Assembly (NCBI GenBank): GCA_021292165.1
Contig: CM037879.1
Span: 261,275,921 to 261,339,920, forward strand
Origin: Shinisaurus crocodilurus
Taxonomy: Eukaryota > Chordata > Lepidosauria > Squamata > Shinisauridae
DNA: 64,000 nt
Direction of reading: 5' to 3'
Of the stretch, positions 34,612 to 45,228 are shown in pieces; the first letter of the stretch is position 1; every line of letters begins with the position of its first letter. The position numbers and the translations under genes were made by a program. The notes beneath the pieces were generated by a model. The model searched no databases. It saw nothing but the letters and a program-made list of their open reading frames with translations, and had not been told where the DNA came from.

Positions 34612-35092
34612 GGAACCTAGAAAGCTGCCTTATACCAAATCAAACCATTAGACCATCTAGCTTAGTATTGTCTACTACGCTGACTGGCAGCAATTCCCCC
34701 AGTTTTCAGACTGATATATTTCCTAGCCTTACCCAGAGATGCTGGGGACTGCACAGGACTGAATCTACTATTACGCAAAGTGAAGCAGTCGCCTCAGGCA
34801 GCAGATGCTTCTGGAGGTGGCAGCAAGGTGTTGAAGAAGAGCGCTGTGTGCTCTGCAGCCTGTTCTGTAACCCCTAAAAGTTAGCCTGCTTACTTAGTGA
34901 GGATGCAGTCCCATCATTCAGTGCTGACAACAGATTCATCTGCCCATCCAGTTCACTTTTGTGCATGGAAAGGGAAGGGGTACCATCTTGTTCTTTGCCT
35001 CAGGCAGCAACATGTTTTTGGCCAGCCCTGGGATTCAACCTGGGCCCCTCCTGCAAGCAAAGCATGTTCTCGGCTGCTGAGCTATGGCCTTT
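34612..35092 (-). mobile_element. tRNA-derived SINE (reverse), interrupted
   Basis: The SINE body lies at 34612-34757 and the tRNA-like head at about 35022-35092 (ggttgaatccc on the - strand). About 265 bases of another repeat, with 'gcctcaggcagcag' near both ends (34790 and 35000), lie between. Confidence 0.65.
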
Positions 35093-35255
35093 TGCCCTGT
35101 CAGTTTGTTTGGCTATCAAAACAAAGGTATGTGGGAGAAAACAAATGTTTATAATGCATGTAATGAAATGTGAACATGGGAAACATGCTATCTATATGCC
35201 GATTTTATTTTGTGAGTGCATTTGCTCCCCCAAATGACATGATATGTCCCTAAGG

Positions 35256-35373
35256 CAGCCTTCCCCAACCTCCAGATGTTTTAAACATCAGCCCAAGTCA
35301 GTATGGCCAATGGTCAGAAATGCTAGAAGTTGTAGTTCAAAACATCTGGGGCGTACCAGGTTGGGGAAGGCTG
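35256..35373. mobile_element. hAT MITE, 118 bp
   Basis: Inverted ends cagccttccccaacctcc and ggttggggaaggctg. The flanks ccctaagg and ccctaacg agree at 7 of 8 bases. The element is mostly one fold-back. Confidence 0.85.
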
Positions 35374-35383
35374 CCCTAACGTT

Positions 35384-35940
35384 TTGGTTCAGTGATAGAG
35401 CCCATTCTGCACATGCAGAAGGTCCCATGTTTAGTCCCTGGCATCACTAGTTAAAAGGATCAAGCAGCTCAAGGGTGGCAAATCTCAGGCCAGGTTGGTG
35501 AATCTCAGGCCTCAGATGTTCCCCAGATGGCCACACCCCCTTCACCTGGCCTCATCCTCTTCCCCCCAACCGATTGGTGGTTTCCCATCTTTTCTTCTTT
35601 CTCCCCATTCTAAAAGGCTGACATGCCTCTCCTAGGGCTTAGCTACTGGGAGTAAGAACTTTAAGTTACAATATGCAGGTATTTTTTGTATTTATGGCCC
35701 CACCCCTTTCACCTTTGGCCACACCCCTTTACCTTCAGCATTCCATGGGAATGTGGCCCCTGAGAGCTTCTCTGAAATTAAATTTGGCCCTCAGGCTGAA
35801 AGAGGATCTGCACCCCAGAAGTAGGTGATGGAAAAGACCTCTGCCCGAGACCCTAGAATGCTGCTGCCAGTCAGTGCACAGACAATACTGGGCTAGGTGG
35901 ACAAATAGTCTGACCTGGTATAAGGCCATTTCCTCTGGTG
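35384..35940 (+). mobile_element. tRNA-derived SINE, interrupted by a hAT-type repeat
   Basis: The head at 35391-35450 ('ggttcagtgatagagcccat', 'catgcagaaggtcccatgt') and the body at 35822-35940 ('gaaaagacctctgcccgaga...aatactgggctaggtgg') match the intact copy at 36390-36565. The insert at about 35476-35821 resembles 40988-41319 ('ggccacacccccttcacctg', 'ctgcacccc'). Confidence 0.7.
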
Positions 35941-36039
35941 TAATTTCACAAGACTTTGAAAGGGGGTGCACTTCCTTGTTGGTTTTAGAATGGCACGCTA
36001 AACCCACCTCTGGCAGAACCCACTTTTGCTATTGGGAGC

Positions 36040-36200
36040 ATGTGCTCCACTTCAGGATCTTGCTGTTGCTGCTGTTTCGGGTTTTGCTCTGTGCTGTGAT
36101 AGTTTGCTGTTGCTTTATAGTTTTAGATGACACAATTTTAATTATTGTAAGCCTCCTTGATCACTTCTGGAGAGGCAGGATAAAAACAGATTAAAAAAAA
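36040..36200 (+). mobile_element. LINE 3' tail fragment
   Basis: Tail-like text (ttgctgttgctttatagttt, tgtaagcctccttgatcact, ggcaggataaaaacag) with a terminal A-run at about 36192-36204. Confidence 0.45.
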
Positions 36201-36389
36201 AAAAGCATCCTCCCCAAGGGAGAAACAACGTAGAGGAACATTTTCCTGTGCAGCTAGATGGCAGTAATGGCACATCCAAAGAGGAGTGTAGCTTCTTGAA
36301 GGTCTGACTTGTTTTTCACAATATATGAGAAAAGTGAGTGTAGGTTCGATTGTGCATTTACCATACCAACCTTTTATGTTCTTTTTGCA

Positions 36390-36565
36390 TGGATGGAGCT
36401 GTGGTAGAGCACATGCTTCACATGCAGAAGGCCCGGGGTTCAATCCCTGACCATCTCTAGTTAAGGAACAGAGCTAGGAAAAACCTCTGACTGAGACCTG
36501 GGGAAGCCACTGCCAGACAGAAGAAACAATACTGAGCTAGATGGATCTGTGGTCTGATTCGGTAG
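36390..36565 (+). mobile_element. tRNA-derived SINE, intact copy
   Basis: Best copy of the family: an A-box-like 'tggtagagcacatgc' region, B box ggttcaatccc at about 36438-36448, then 'gaaaaacctctgactgagac', 'aatactgagctagatggatc', and the end 'ggtctgattcggta'. It is followed directly by a MIR-like SINE fragment. Confidence 0.8.
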
Positions 36566-36570
36566 AAAAC

Positions 36571-36672
36571 AGCTTTATTTTTATTATTTTATTTATTATA
36601 TTTATACCCCGCCTTTATTCCTGAAAGGAACCCAAGGCGGCTTACATAATCCTCCTCCGCCTCTCCATGCTT
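36571..36672 (-). mobile_element. MIR-like SINE tail fragment (reverse)
   Basis: Tail part only: 'ttattatatttataccccgc', 'aaggaacccaaggcggctta', matching 28316-28380. Confidence 0.7.
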
Positions 36673-37123
36673 TATCATATGTCCCCCACTATGGATGCAA
36701 ACGTACATCCAAAGTGCACATTTGTGCATTCTGTGGAAATATACATTTCAGATGGGGGTTTAGAGTTTAGATGTATGGTTGGAAGTAGCACGTGTGCAAA
36801 TATATATATCTAATTTTGGCATGTTCAGTGCTTGCTTGCTGCCCCACTAAGCCTTTTTTTTTTTTTTTTTAAAGCTGTGTGGTTTGGGACATTGGGTGCA
36901 GATAGATCTAGTGAGACATAAGCATGCTTGTCAATTAAAAACATTGAGTCTTAAAAGGTTTATCTGTGTTCTTTACTTCCATTGTTTTCAGTGGTACTAA
37001 TGCTACAGTCATATCAGTTGGGAATCAGTACCAATCAATGAATGTACTTCTGAGTAAAAGTGCATAGGACAAGACTGAGAAGCATGTAGCTTTATTTATG
37101 CACTCTGTGGACTGGATCTAAAG
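36673..37123. other. Unassigned intergenic stretch
   Basis: No gene is seen. A T-run lies at 36857-36873, with possible worn repeat of the 'caatcctat' type near 36985-37075. Confidence 0.35.
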
Positions 37124-37804
37124 CAGGGATGTTGAAGAGTCCTTGGTCTCAAGTCACGAGTCGAGTCACGAGTCTTTGGACCCGAGTCTCGAGTCCGAGT
37201 CCGAGTCCTTGGTCCAAAATGGTGACTCTCGAGTCCCGAGTCCTGAGTCACTCCCAAAACTGACTCCACGAGTCCCTATTAAAATCAATGGGGGTTTTCC
37301 CCAACAAAATAAGGCTACTTCAGATGTGTGGCTTAAATAAATTCTAGGCACAAGTGTGCCTTTTTATTTCAAAACTTTGCAACTGATTTTGACAAGAACA
37401 GACCAGGCAGACAAACCCAAAATAACCAGGCAGGCAGAGGAGGCAGGGAACCCCAAAGCAGGCAGGCAGAGGCCTTTGTCTTGGACAATTCAAACTGTGG
37501 AACTGGTTAAGAAGAGACCAGGCAGGCAGAGGAGGCAGGGAACCCCAAACAGGCAGGCAGAGGCAGCCAAACCCAAAATGTCTGAAAGGTTGCATTTCAG
37601 GAAAATGATTTTTAAAAATAAAATCTTCGCCGGCAATCGCACTTCTCTCCACTGCTTCTCGCACAGCCCAGGGATGTTGAAGAGTCCTTGGTCTCGAGTC
37701 CCGAGTCGAGTCTCGAGTCCCATTAAAAATATTGGGACTCGAGTCAGAGGGGGGACTCAGTCCAACTCACGAGTCGAGTCCTAGAGTCCGAGTCCCCATC
37801 CCTG
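37124..37804. mobile_element. hAT-type element rich in GAGTC motifs
   Basis: A 681-bp element with short inverted ends (cagggatg and catccctg) and an exact 8-bp target duplication atctaaag (37116-37123 and 37805-37812). Both ends are built of many cgagtc/gagtcc units. An internal second copy of the left end (cagggatgttgaagagtcct) begins near 37671. The middle carries a duplicated aggcaggcagagg block (about 37405-37465 and 37517-37565). No transposase was recognised. Confidence 0.83.
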
Positions 37805-38276
37805 ATCTAAAGATGTACAAATGGAACTCCAGTTGCACAATAGGACTTTCGTACCTCCCCAGTCTCACCACAGCTCCTTGCACTCCTGAAAAGCTGCTCC
37901 TTTGGGTTGAGAAAGACTCTGGAAGGGTGTGGGATGCAGCAGCTGGGAGGGTGTGTGTGTGCTGCAGCAGGAAGGGGAACTGGTGGGAGGTGGGGATCAC
38001 CTTGCAAGCAGCAGAGCCATCCACCGGTGCAAGGGGCCTCCTGAATCCCAGCCTACGTGTGTATTTCTTCATTTAAAAAAGAAGAAGAGAAAATCCTACT
38101 GTAGGTATGGGTGACACTTTCCTAGCAAGCAAATGAAGAAAAGAAAACCATGCCTTCTTCCTTTTAAGGAAAATATTTTTACCTTTACGACAATATTTTT
38201 GTGTTTCCCTCTGTGATGGAAGTCCAGTTAGATAATTAGACATGCCAAGATGGATTTGTCCATTTGATCATTTAAG

Positions 38277-38378
38277 GGTGGAATCTTTTGCATGTTGAGA
38301 CAGAAAAAAGTCCTACAACTCCCAGCATTCCCCAGCCAGACTTTCCCCCCCTGTCTAAACATGCATAGGATTGCACCC
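38277..38378. mobile_element. Harbinger-like MITE (102 bp)
   Basis: Ends gggtggaatcttttgcatgtt and aaacatgcataggattgcaccc are inverted. TAA flanks both sides (38274-38276 and 38379-38381), the 3-bp duplication typical of PIF/Harbinger. Its middle 'cctacaactcccagcattcc' is shared with 57258-57387. Confidence 0.75.
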
Positions 38379-38463
38379 TAAAATATTTGGGGCAGGATCC
38401 AGCCAAAGTGTCACACATTCAAGTCCCATTGGCTTCAGTAGGAGAGCATGTTTTTCACTTTTT

Positions 38464-38466
<3 letters not shown>

Positions 38467-38494
<28 letters not shown>
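38467..38494. repeat. (TA)n microsatellite
   Basis: About 14 alternating AT units. Confidence 0.9.
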
Positions 38495-38497
<3 letters not shown>

Positions 38498-39151
38498 ATG
38501 TTTTCTAAATAAAAAGTAATAGCAATACGGAGTTTCACACATTGGGGCACAATTCAACAAACATTAGTCATGAAAGCAATGGAATGGGATTAGTCACAAC
38601 TAACTTCTGCTGGGATGTCCCCATTCTCTCTCTCTCTCCCTTCCCCCCTCCCCTTTCCTCTGTTCCCCTGTTATTTTAAAAGATTTAAAAAATTGAAACC
38701 CTGACTGCAACTTGAAAGCGTGTATACCAAAGCAGGCTGTGAATTGAAGACCTGATGTAATTAGATTACAGTAAATACAATAAGATGCTCACCCCTGGTG
38801 GTCTACGGGTGGCATAGGGCACTCAAGTATTGTGCTGCCGGATTTGGGACAGTTTGACTGAAAGCAGGGAACAAAAACAAAAATCTCAAAATCCTTTTAA
38901 TCTTTTTGTGTGTGTGTGCAAGGGAGGGGGTAGTTCTTTAGGGATTTGTTTGCCATCAAATAACAGTGCAAAGATGAAAGGCATATAAAACTGTTCAAGT
39001 ACAGAAGTACTCTTATAAATTAATTTACTGCTAGAGAGCGAGAGAGTGAGAGAGAGAGCTCTAATAGTCTAATAGGGATCATATTTAAAACTGAGACTTG
39101 GTTGTAATTCTTTTTTAAAAAGAAAAAGCAACAACACTCATTTTCCCAGTG

Positions 39152-39152
<1 letters not shown>

Positions 39153-39183
<31 letters not shown>
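39153..39183. repeat. (CT)n microsatellite
   Basis: About 15 CT units. A GA-rich tract lies about 100 bases upstream (39036-39058). Confidence 0.9.
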
Positions 39184-39188
<5 letters not shown>

Positions 39189-39249
39189 AGCAATTCCAAT
39201 ATACTCCCTTCCAAAAGTGCTGTGGACTGTTGCTATGTGTCTGGACTCA

Positions 39250-39560
39250 ACACGTTTAAACTTTGCTTGGCCCATGCTAAACTAATTTGAGTCAATTTGT
39301 CTACATCATCTCAACAATCGTTCTGCGCATTTTGAATCGTACAAACAACGCGACGTGATAAAGGCCCACCGAGCAGATTCCGACTGCTCACTCTGCCGTG
39401 GTCGTGCTGTTGCTAGTTCTTCGCCATGGTTTCTCCATATCCTAGTGACAATGTTAGTTTTTCGACGGCTGGGTTAAGTCTCTGCCTGGCTAGTTAAGAC
39501 TTTCTTTACAGAGAACAGCTCCTATACAACTGCCAGCTCTCAGCCTGACCTTTCAAAATG
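39250..39560. promoter_or_regulatory. Candidate non-coding regulatory segment, unique-looking
   Basis: This is a block without recognisable repeat or coding frame, which stands out by retained CpGs (gcgcattttgaatcg, caacgcgacgtgat, gtggtcgtgc, tttttcgacggc) in AT-rich, CpG-poor surroundings. It includes ttgctagttcttcgccatggt. It could be a conserved enhancer. This is a guess from base composition, with no functional evidence. Confidence 0.25.
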
Positions 39561-39804
39561 AAAATGGAGGAGTGTCAGCCCGAGTAGCTTCTAAAACACA
39601 GTCTCCCTGGGGGCTTAAACAAAACAAAACAGAAAAAAAACAACCCAAGGACATTTTTGCAAAGAAGGCAGAAGCATGAATAAGAACAAGGCACTGATAT
39701 CGGATACACGTCTTCTTGTGTGTGGTTGGCCTAACCAGTCAAAATGAAATTGAATATGTAAATTTTTGAGTGGGATATATTTTGTATGTTCCATGTTCGC
39801 TTTA
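39561..39804. other. Unassigned intergenic stretch
   Basis: No gene or clear repeat is seen. Confidence 0.3.
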
Positions 39805-40110
39805 TTCTTTACTTATTATTTAAATTTATAGCCTATCCTTCACCTTCCAGTCTCAGGGCAGGGTACAGTCATATCAGTAAAACAATATAAAAGCTGAAAA
39901 CCACCTTCAAATACTCCATTCAAATCCAAAAGCTTCATCTGCTTCCAAAAGCCCCAGTAAAGAGGAGCATCTTGACTTCCTGACAAAAGGCAAACAACGA
40001 AGGTGCTGGACGCACCTCAGAGGGGAGGGAATTCCACAACCTCAGGGATACCACATAAAAAGCCTTTTCACACACCTTTCATGCAATCCTAGTGGCGGGG
40101 GCAGGCAGTA
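39805..40110 (-). mobile_element. LINE 3' end (reverse)
   Basis: On the - strand: an 'aaaggtgtgtgaaaaggctt' and 'gttgtggaattccctcccct' block equivalent to 'tctggaactccctgcc' in other LINE tails, then 'aagatgctcctctttactgg', ending in AT-rich 'aaatttaaataataagt'. Confidence 0.6.
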
Positions 40111-40111
40111 G

Positions 40112-40199
40112 GGTGGCCACTTACGCATTGCCAAAAAAGAGAACATGCATCACCAAAGAAGAGGACAAAAGAGGACAGTGATTTGCATAACATTTGCTT

Positions 40200-40230
<31 letters not shown>

Positions 40231-40458
40231 AATTTTGAAATAATTATTATAATTTAAATAGAAATACAGCACATCTCACCATTCCGTGGAAGACTGTGAT
40301 TATGCATCCTTGGGTCTGCCTCTTCAGCCTGCTGTCCAGGTGCTAACTGTTGATGGGCAACAATTTTTATGGTTCTTTATCTTTAAAGCAGAATTGGACA
40401 GGACAGCCCTTCAAATAGAGGACTGTTCTCTGTAAAAGAGGGCACCTGGCCACCCTAA
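40112..40458. mobile_element. MITE-like element with agggtggccac ends
   Basis: The left end agggtggccacttacgc and right end cacctggccaccct are inverted over about 10 bases. It contains an (AC)n repeat at 40201-40231. The target duplication is not clear. Confidence 0.5.
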
Positions 40459-40987
40459 GCCTGCCTGAGATCCGAAGATGGACAAGCCACCTTCTCTAAA
40501 GCCTTGCTCTGTTCATACCAACAGGGCAGAAAGGAGGGAGCGGGCCTGGACTTCTGCCCCAAAGTCCTGTTCTGATGTTACTGCTGGTGAGAATCCAGTT
40601 TCTTTTCAGGAAGATATAACTGAGTCTAGCCTAGCCATCCCACTTGCTTTTTTCTTCCCCCTTTGAAACTATCGCACTTCCCTAAAAGCCATTCCTCTTC
40701 CTTTTTTCTCCCACTTCAGGCAGTATGTGTGTGATTTGGTGTCGGGAAGTAATGGGAAGGGAAAGGGTTATGCACTCTTGTCCTCCCCACTGCTTCTTGG
40801 CTTTCAGTCAGCCCCATCTAAAGCTGTTTTGCTTTTCTTTTTTTAAAGTGGGGAGAGGTATTTTTAAATTAGCTGTGTGGATTGATTGCCAAAACCATTT
40901 TTACGTGTTGTTGTCATCATCGCTGGTTGATTTCCCCCCAAGAATTTAGTGCACTGAACTAATCTATACTCTGACATTTGTCTAGAT
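40459..40987. other. Unassigned intergenic stretch
   Basis: No gene is seen. The frames at 40478-40666 and 40725-40949 have no recognisable features. Confidence 0.35.
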
Positions 40988-41319
40988 CAGGGGTGCAGAA
41001 CCTCAAGCCTGGGGACCAAATCCGGCCCTCTAGCATGCAGCAGATGACCATGCCCCCTTCCCCTGGCCCCACCCCCTTCCCTCCAGCTACCTATTGTTTG
41101 ATGGTTTCCCAGCTTTTGTTCATTTTCCTCCCCATTCTAAAAGGTTGAAATGCCTCCAAAGGCTCAGTTACTGGCAGTAAAAGCTTTAAGCTACAAAAAG
41201 CTGGTATGTTTGATCCTACCCCTTTGCCTTCAGCCCTGCCCACCAGTGAAATGTGCTCCCTGAAAGCTTCTCCCAAATGGAATTCTGGTCCTAAGGTTGA
41301 AAGTGCTTCTGCACCCCTG
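40988..41319. mobile_element. hAT-type element (332 bp)
   Basis: Ends caggggtgcagaacctcaag and gtgcttctgcacccctg are inverted. The flanks gtctagat and atctagat agree at 7 of 8 bases. Related to the insert at about 35476-35821. Confidence 0.83.
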
Positions 41320-41829
41320 ATCTAGATCAATGCTCATTGCTTTGTGGAAATCATTGAAAAGTGAACTGTGTGAGAATTCATTGAATCTTGTGAACATATG
41401 ATCTCTTGGCAAATGTTGGAGGAATCACACGATGGGTTCACCATATTAAATTTCCCCCTTCCCCCCCAAAAAATAAATCAACAAATGACGATGCTACCAT
41501 GTTAAAAATGGTGATCCGCATGACCCGGCACTTGGATTCATGTCGATGAAGGGGCATGTGTTAAAGTAGCATTGTGTTGTGTCTGACTTTTCTATGGCCA
41601 GCTCACACAACTTGTCCTGATTTGCTGCTTTGCAACATGGGAGTGATTCAGTAGAAGACCTTTTCAGCTGAATGAGATATTTGCAAGAGCACAAGGGGCT
41701 TCGGCAGGAGATCTATGGGCGAGTTGTTAGCTCTGGGAAACTCCCCGCGTTAGATGATTTTGCAGCAATTCTTTAATATGTGAAGGTACGTTCATTATAC
41801 CTTGAACTGTTTAGAAGTTTTGACACATC
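41320..41829. other. Unassigned intergenic stretch
   Basis: No gene or clear repeat is seen. Confidence 0.3.
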
Positions 41830-42075
41830 TCACTTATTTATTTATTTATTATATTTATATCCTGCCTTTTTTCCTTCAAGGAATCCAAGGCGGCTTACAT
41901 AATCCTCCTCCTCTTCTCCATTTTATCCTCACAACAACCCTGTGAGGTAGGTTAGGCTGAGAGTCACTGACTGGCCCAAAGTCACCCAGTGAGTTTCATG
42001 GCTGAGCGGGGACTAGAACCCGGATCTCCCGAGTCCCAGTCCAACACTCTCACCACTACACCACACTGACTCTCA
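41830..42075 (-). mobile_element. MIR-like tRNA-derived SINE (reverse) with target duplication
   Basis: Full-length copy of the family at 28316-28560. The sequence tctcactt occurs at both borders (about 41828 and 42072), consistent with an 8-base target duplication. Confidence 0.8.
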
Positions 42076-42242
42076 CTTAACCAAGAATTGATTCATGCAT
42101 TTTAAGAGATTCACGCACAAGTCCACGTTTGCATTTAGCTGACATGATAAACCAGCCCAAGCTATTGACTGAGCTGCAGGAGCACAAACTATTTTTGGTT
42201 TTGTGCCGCTTGACAAGTGGGGCAAAGGCTTAGGGTGCAATC

Positions 42243-42681
42243 CAGCCCTGGATTAACTATTAAGCAATGTAGGCACATGTTTAGGGCATCAAGGGAAGGG
42301 GGGCACCACAGAGTACCAGAGTACCACAAATTTTTGTATTTGCATTTCCCCCTTATAACAGTTTTATTTAAAAAATGCATAAAACAATGATGAAAATTTG
42401 TATTTCTTTCTGTTGCCCTGGTTATAAGTAAGTAATTGGCTTGTATTGCTTGCTGCTATTTGGTGTTAAACAAATATAATAAAAAAAACAGTTTATATTT
42501 AATATAGTTGTGTGTTCTGGCATGGGGGATGGCCTTGAAGAAAACTGAGTTTTTAATGTCTTATATTTCACCTTTAGCACTTATTGAGTCTCAATGTCTT
42601 GCCAGCTAAGCAATGGAAGGGCTGAGGGGGCACCATTATTGGGCTGTGCTTAGGGCATCAGCTGGCCTTAATCTGGCCCTG
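42243..42681. mobile_element. hAT MITE (439 bp), uninterrupted copy
   Basis: Ends cagccctggattaac and ttaatctggccctg are inverted. Exact 8-bp duplication gtgcaatc at 42235-42242 and 42682-42689. It is the reverse copy of the element split at 31192-33563. The target itself is the terminus of a 'gggtgcaatcctatgc' Harbinger-like MITE. Confidence 0.9.
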
Positions 42682-42894
42682 GTGCAATCCTATGCACATT
42701 CAGGAAGGAAAAAATTCCCACAACTCGCTACATTCCCCAGCCTTTCCCCTCTCCTCCCCTGCAATGCAGGTGATGCCAAGTGTGATGCAGGCACTGCAGG
42801 CAAATGGCCAACTGCACAAGCTCTGAGTCACATGAACTTCCCCTTTTTTGAACGGAAATTGGTCATCTGCATGGAATGCCTGGTGTCACCATAA

Positions 42895-43205
42895 TGCTAT
42901 GTTTGGGGTGGACAACAGAGGTGAATGCCTTCTCCTTCACACAGCAAAGACTTGCTGACCCAGTAAATGTGTGAACTGGGCCACAGTCATTAATGAATGT
43001 ACTGAAGAGCACTGGGACGGGACCAGGACAGACTTGTGGAACGCCATTGGCTATCTCACTGCAATGTAACACACAGCAGCGAAGCAATACTGTTTAGTTG
43101 AGGCAATGTGTTTTAGGGTATCGCCTTCTAACCCCCAATTCTCTCATTCCTTGACCAGAACAGCACAGAGACCCATGTCAAAAACCTTGCTGCAGTCAAG
43201 ATAGA
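42895..43205 (-). pseudogene. CR1-type LINE reverse transcriptase fragment
   Basis: On the - strand, broken reading frames give a YLDCSKVFD-like block and then VPQVCPGPVPVLFSTFIND. These match the CR1 AFD block and the 'GVPQGSVLGP' motif region. There are several frame breaks. It is old and inactive. Confidence 0.7.
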
Positions 43206-45228
43206 TGATTCTTTATTCTCCTAATCCGTTAAAGCATTTAAACGCAACTTTGTTTGACGAAACCCAGTCAAATAAAGAAATGTGTTTGCACTTCTATCTT
43301 TTGTTCCAAAAGACCATTGGGTGTGAGAAATCATGTAATCCCCACCCCACCCCCTAGATTATCACAAAGTGATTGGTTTATTATTTGCCATAATAATATC
43401 CCAAGGACAAAAATGTAAGCAACAGGACTTGCAATCATTTCAGCACTTGAACCAGCAAATCCGATTCCTCCCCCCCGCCCCCCACCTCCTCACACACCTG
43501 TACATAAACACACCAAGCAAAATTCAGTGGGAATTTCCTAGTCAAGCCTCAGTGAAATGAAAGGGAAGCACGCAAGAGCTGTACACATGTTTGTGATATG
43601 GCGCTGCTGGTACAATTGGTTTGTGTATCTCGAGTGCACAACAACAAATCTTCAGCTTGGGTTGTAAACTCCAAGTACTCTGGCTTAACTGCTTTGTAAG
43701 GTTGGTCTGCACCCATTAGTGAAAAGGTAGCGTGCGCTAATGATTTCCAGAGCAGTTGTTGAAGTTGGTTGTCAATTAACAGTTAGGGAGAAAGGGCTGA
43801 GAAGAAGGCCCATTGCTCTCTTGTTGGCTTATTCTTATTCAAAGCCCTTTTATTGTAGCTGAGCTGTTCATCCTCCTCTAATTGGATGAGATTGGATTTC
43901 ACTTTCATTGTTGGGCATGTTGAAACTGTCCAGGGCGATGGAAGAAGGAGAAGAGGGGAAAGACTAGTTCTGTAGAAATTTAACTTGTGCGCTAAGTTCA
44001 CCTTCTTAGTTTTAAGACTGCAGATGTGGGGGAAACAGAAGCAGCAATGCAGACTAAAACTAGCATGCTCCAATATAGAGTGTTCTGTTCCTGAGAGCTG
44101 ATCTTGAATCATGGTGATGGTAGGCAGATTGTGATGTGCGAAGGATTAGTAAATATGAATGAAGACTGGTGCAAGAGAGTGGCATAAAGGCTTACAGAGA
44201 TGTAGATCTCTAGAATAGCGGTTTTTAGACTAGGTTATGGCAAACACAGGGGTACTGTCCTGCTGTGGCTTGGTCAGGCTCAGCCCTGGGGCAAATGATG
44301 GGCAAATCTGTTTAGCAAAGTCCAAAAGCAGGTTCTTATCAGGAGTCCAGGGGTCAGCGTCAATGGAGATCAGTCCAAGGAAAAGCAAGGTCAAGGAAGC
44401 AAGGTTTCAAGGTACTAGGAACTGAGATAAAGGTGTTGGGTCAGCCAGTGGCAGGCTTCAATTGAGAGCTCATAAGCTGGAGCTTCCAGAGCCCCATCCA
44501 AAACTCTGCTGCAGCACATCAGTCTTCTGGAAGAAGCCCTCCTCATGAGGAGTCTGTTACTCATGAGGAACCTTTGTAAATGGGCACTCCTTCTCCCAGG
44601 GGTTCTTCTGGCCTCTCTCCAGAAAACACCACAGCTCTTGGGGGCCAGGGGGTCGCTCAGCCACTGTATCAGAGGTGGAATTCCACTCCTCTTGCAGGGA
44701 TGAACCCATGGCCATCTCCCCAAAGGACCCAGGCTCCTCCGGGTCTTCTGGCTTGGGCTGATGGTCAACGCTGTTTGTCTCTCAGAGCTCCAGCTCCTAC
44801 TCTGAACATGATTCCTCCTGTGGGGGACATGACAGGTGCCTTGGAAGCTAATCAAGGGTGAGAACATCTTCTCAGTGAGAAGATATCTAATGGCAGACAA
44901 GCTTCTCTAAAAGACAGATTGACTTCCAAGACCAACCTTCCTCTGCCCCTTTCCACATCTTTTCGGCATGTACAATCAATGTGCATTGGGCCAATAGGCT
45001 CTGCCCTCTGACATATGTGCATTCATTGCACAGTCTCTAAAGACACCAGAACCCATCTTTCCCTTCAGTGTACACACTCAGGGGAGCGTTAGCTGAATGA
45101 ATTCAGGCAAGGAAAAGATGCCAGTTCAGTGCCCTGCTTAGAACCATGCAGGGGGTTCTATAGCAGATGTGTGGTGGTTCCTCAGCAGATACATTGGTGT
45201 GGAAAGGGTCCCTAGAAATGCTCTAGAA
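43206..45228. other. Intergenic stretch, mostly unassigned
   Basis: No gene is recognised. The GC-richer part at 44230-44900 carries overlapping open frames on both strands (44415-44900 and 44580-44861) and phrases such as 'aggggtcagcgtcaatggag' and 'caaggtcaaggaagcaaggt', which recall retroelement-type repeats. No domain or splice context was found. Confidence 0.35.

Larger units (their letters stand above)
37813..39249. other. Intergenic stretch with microsatellites
   Basis: No gene is seen. It contains a Harbinger-like MITE (38277-38378), (TA)n at 38467-38494, a GT-rich run near 38910, and (CT)n at 39153-39183. Small frames at 37732-38114 lack any family features. Confidence 0.4.

Noticed and set aside
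36420..36450. tRNA gene
   Set aside because: The A- and B-box-like sequences belong to the tRNA-derived head of a SINE. No complete cloverleaf with acceptor stem is formed.
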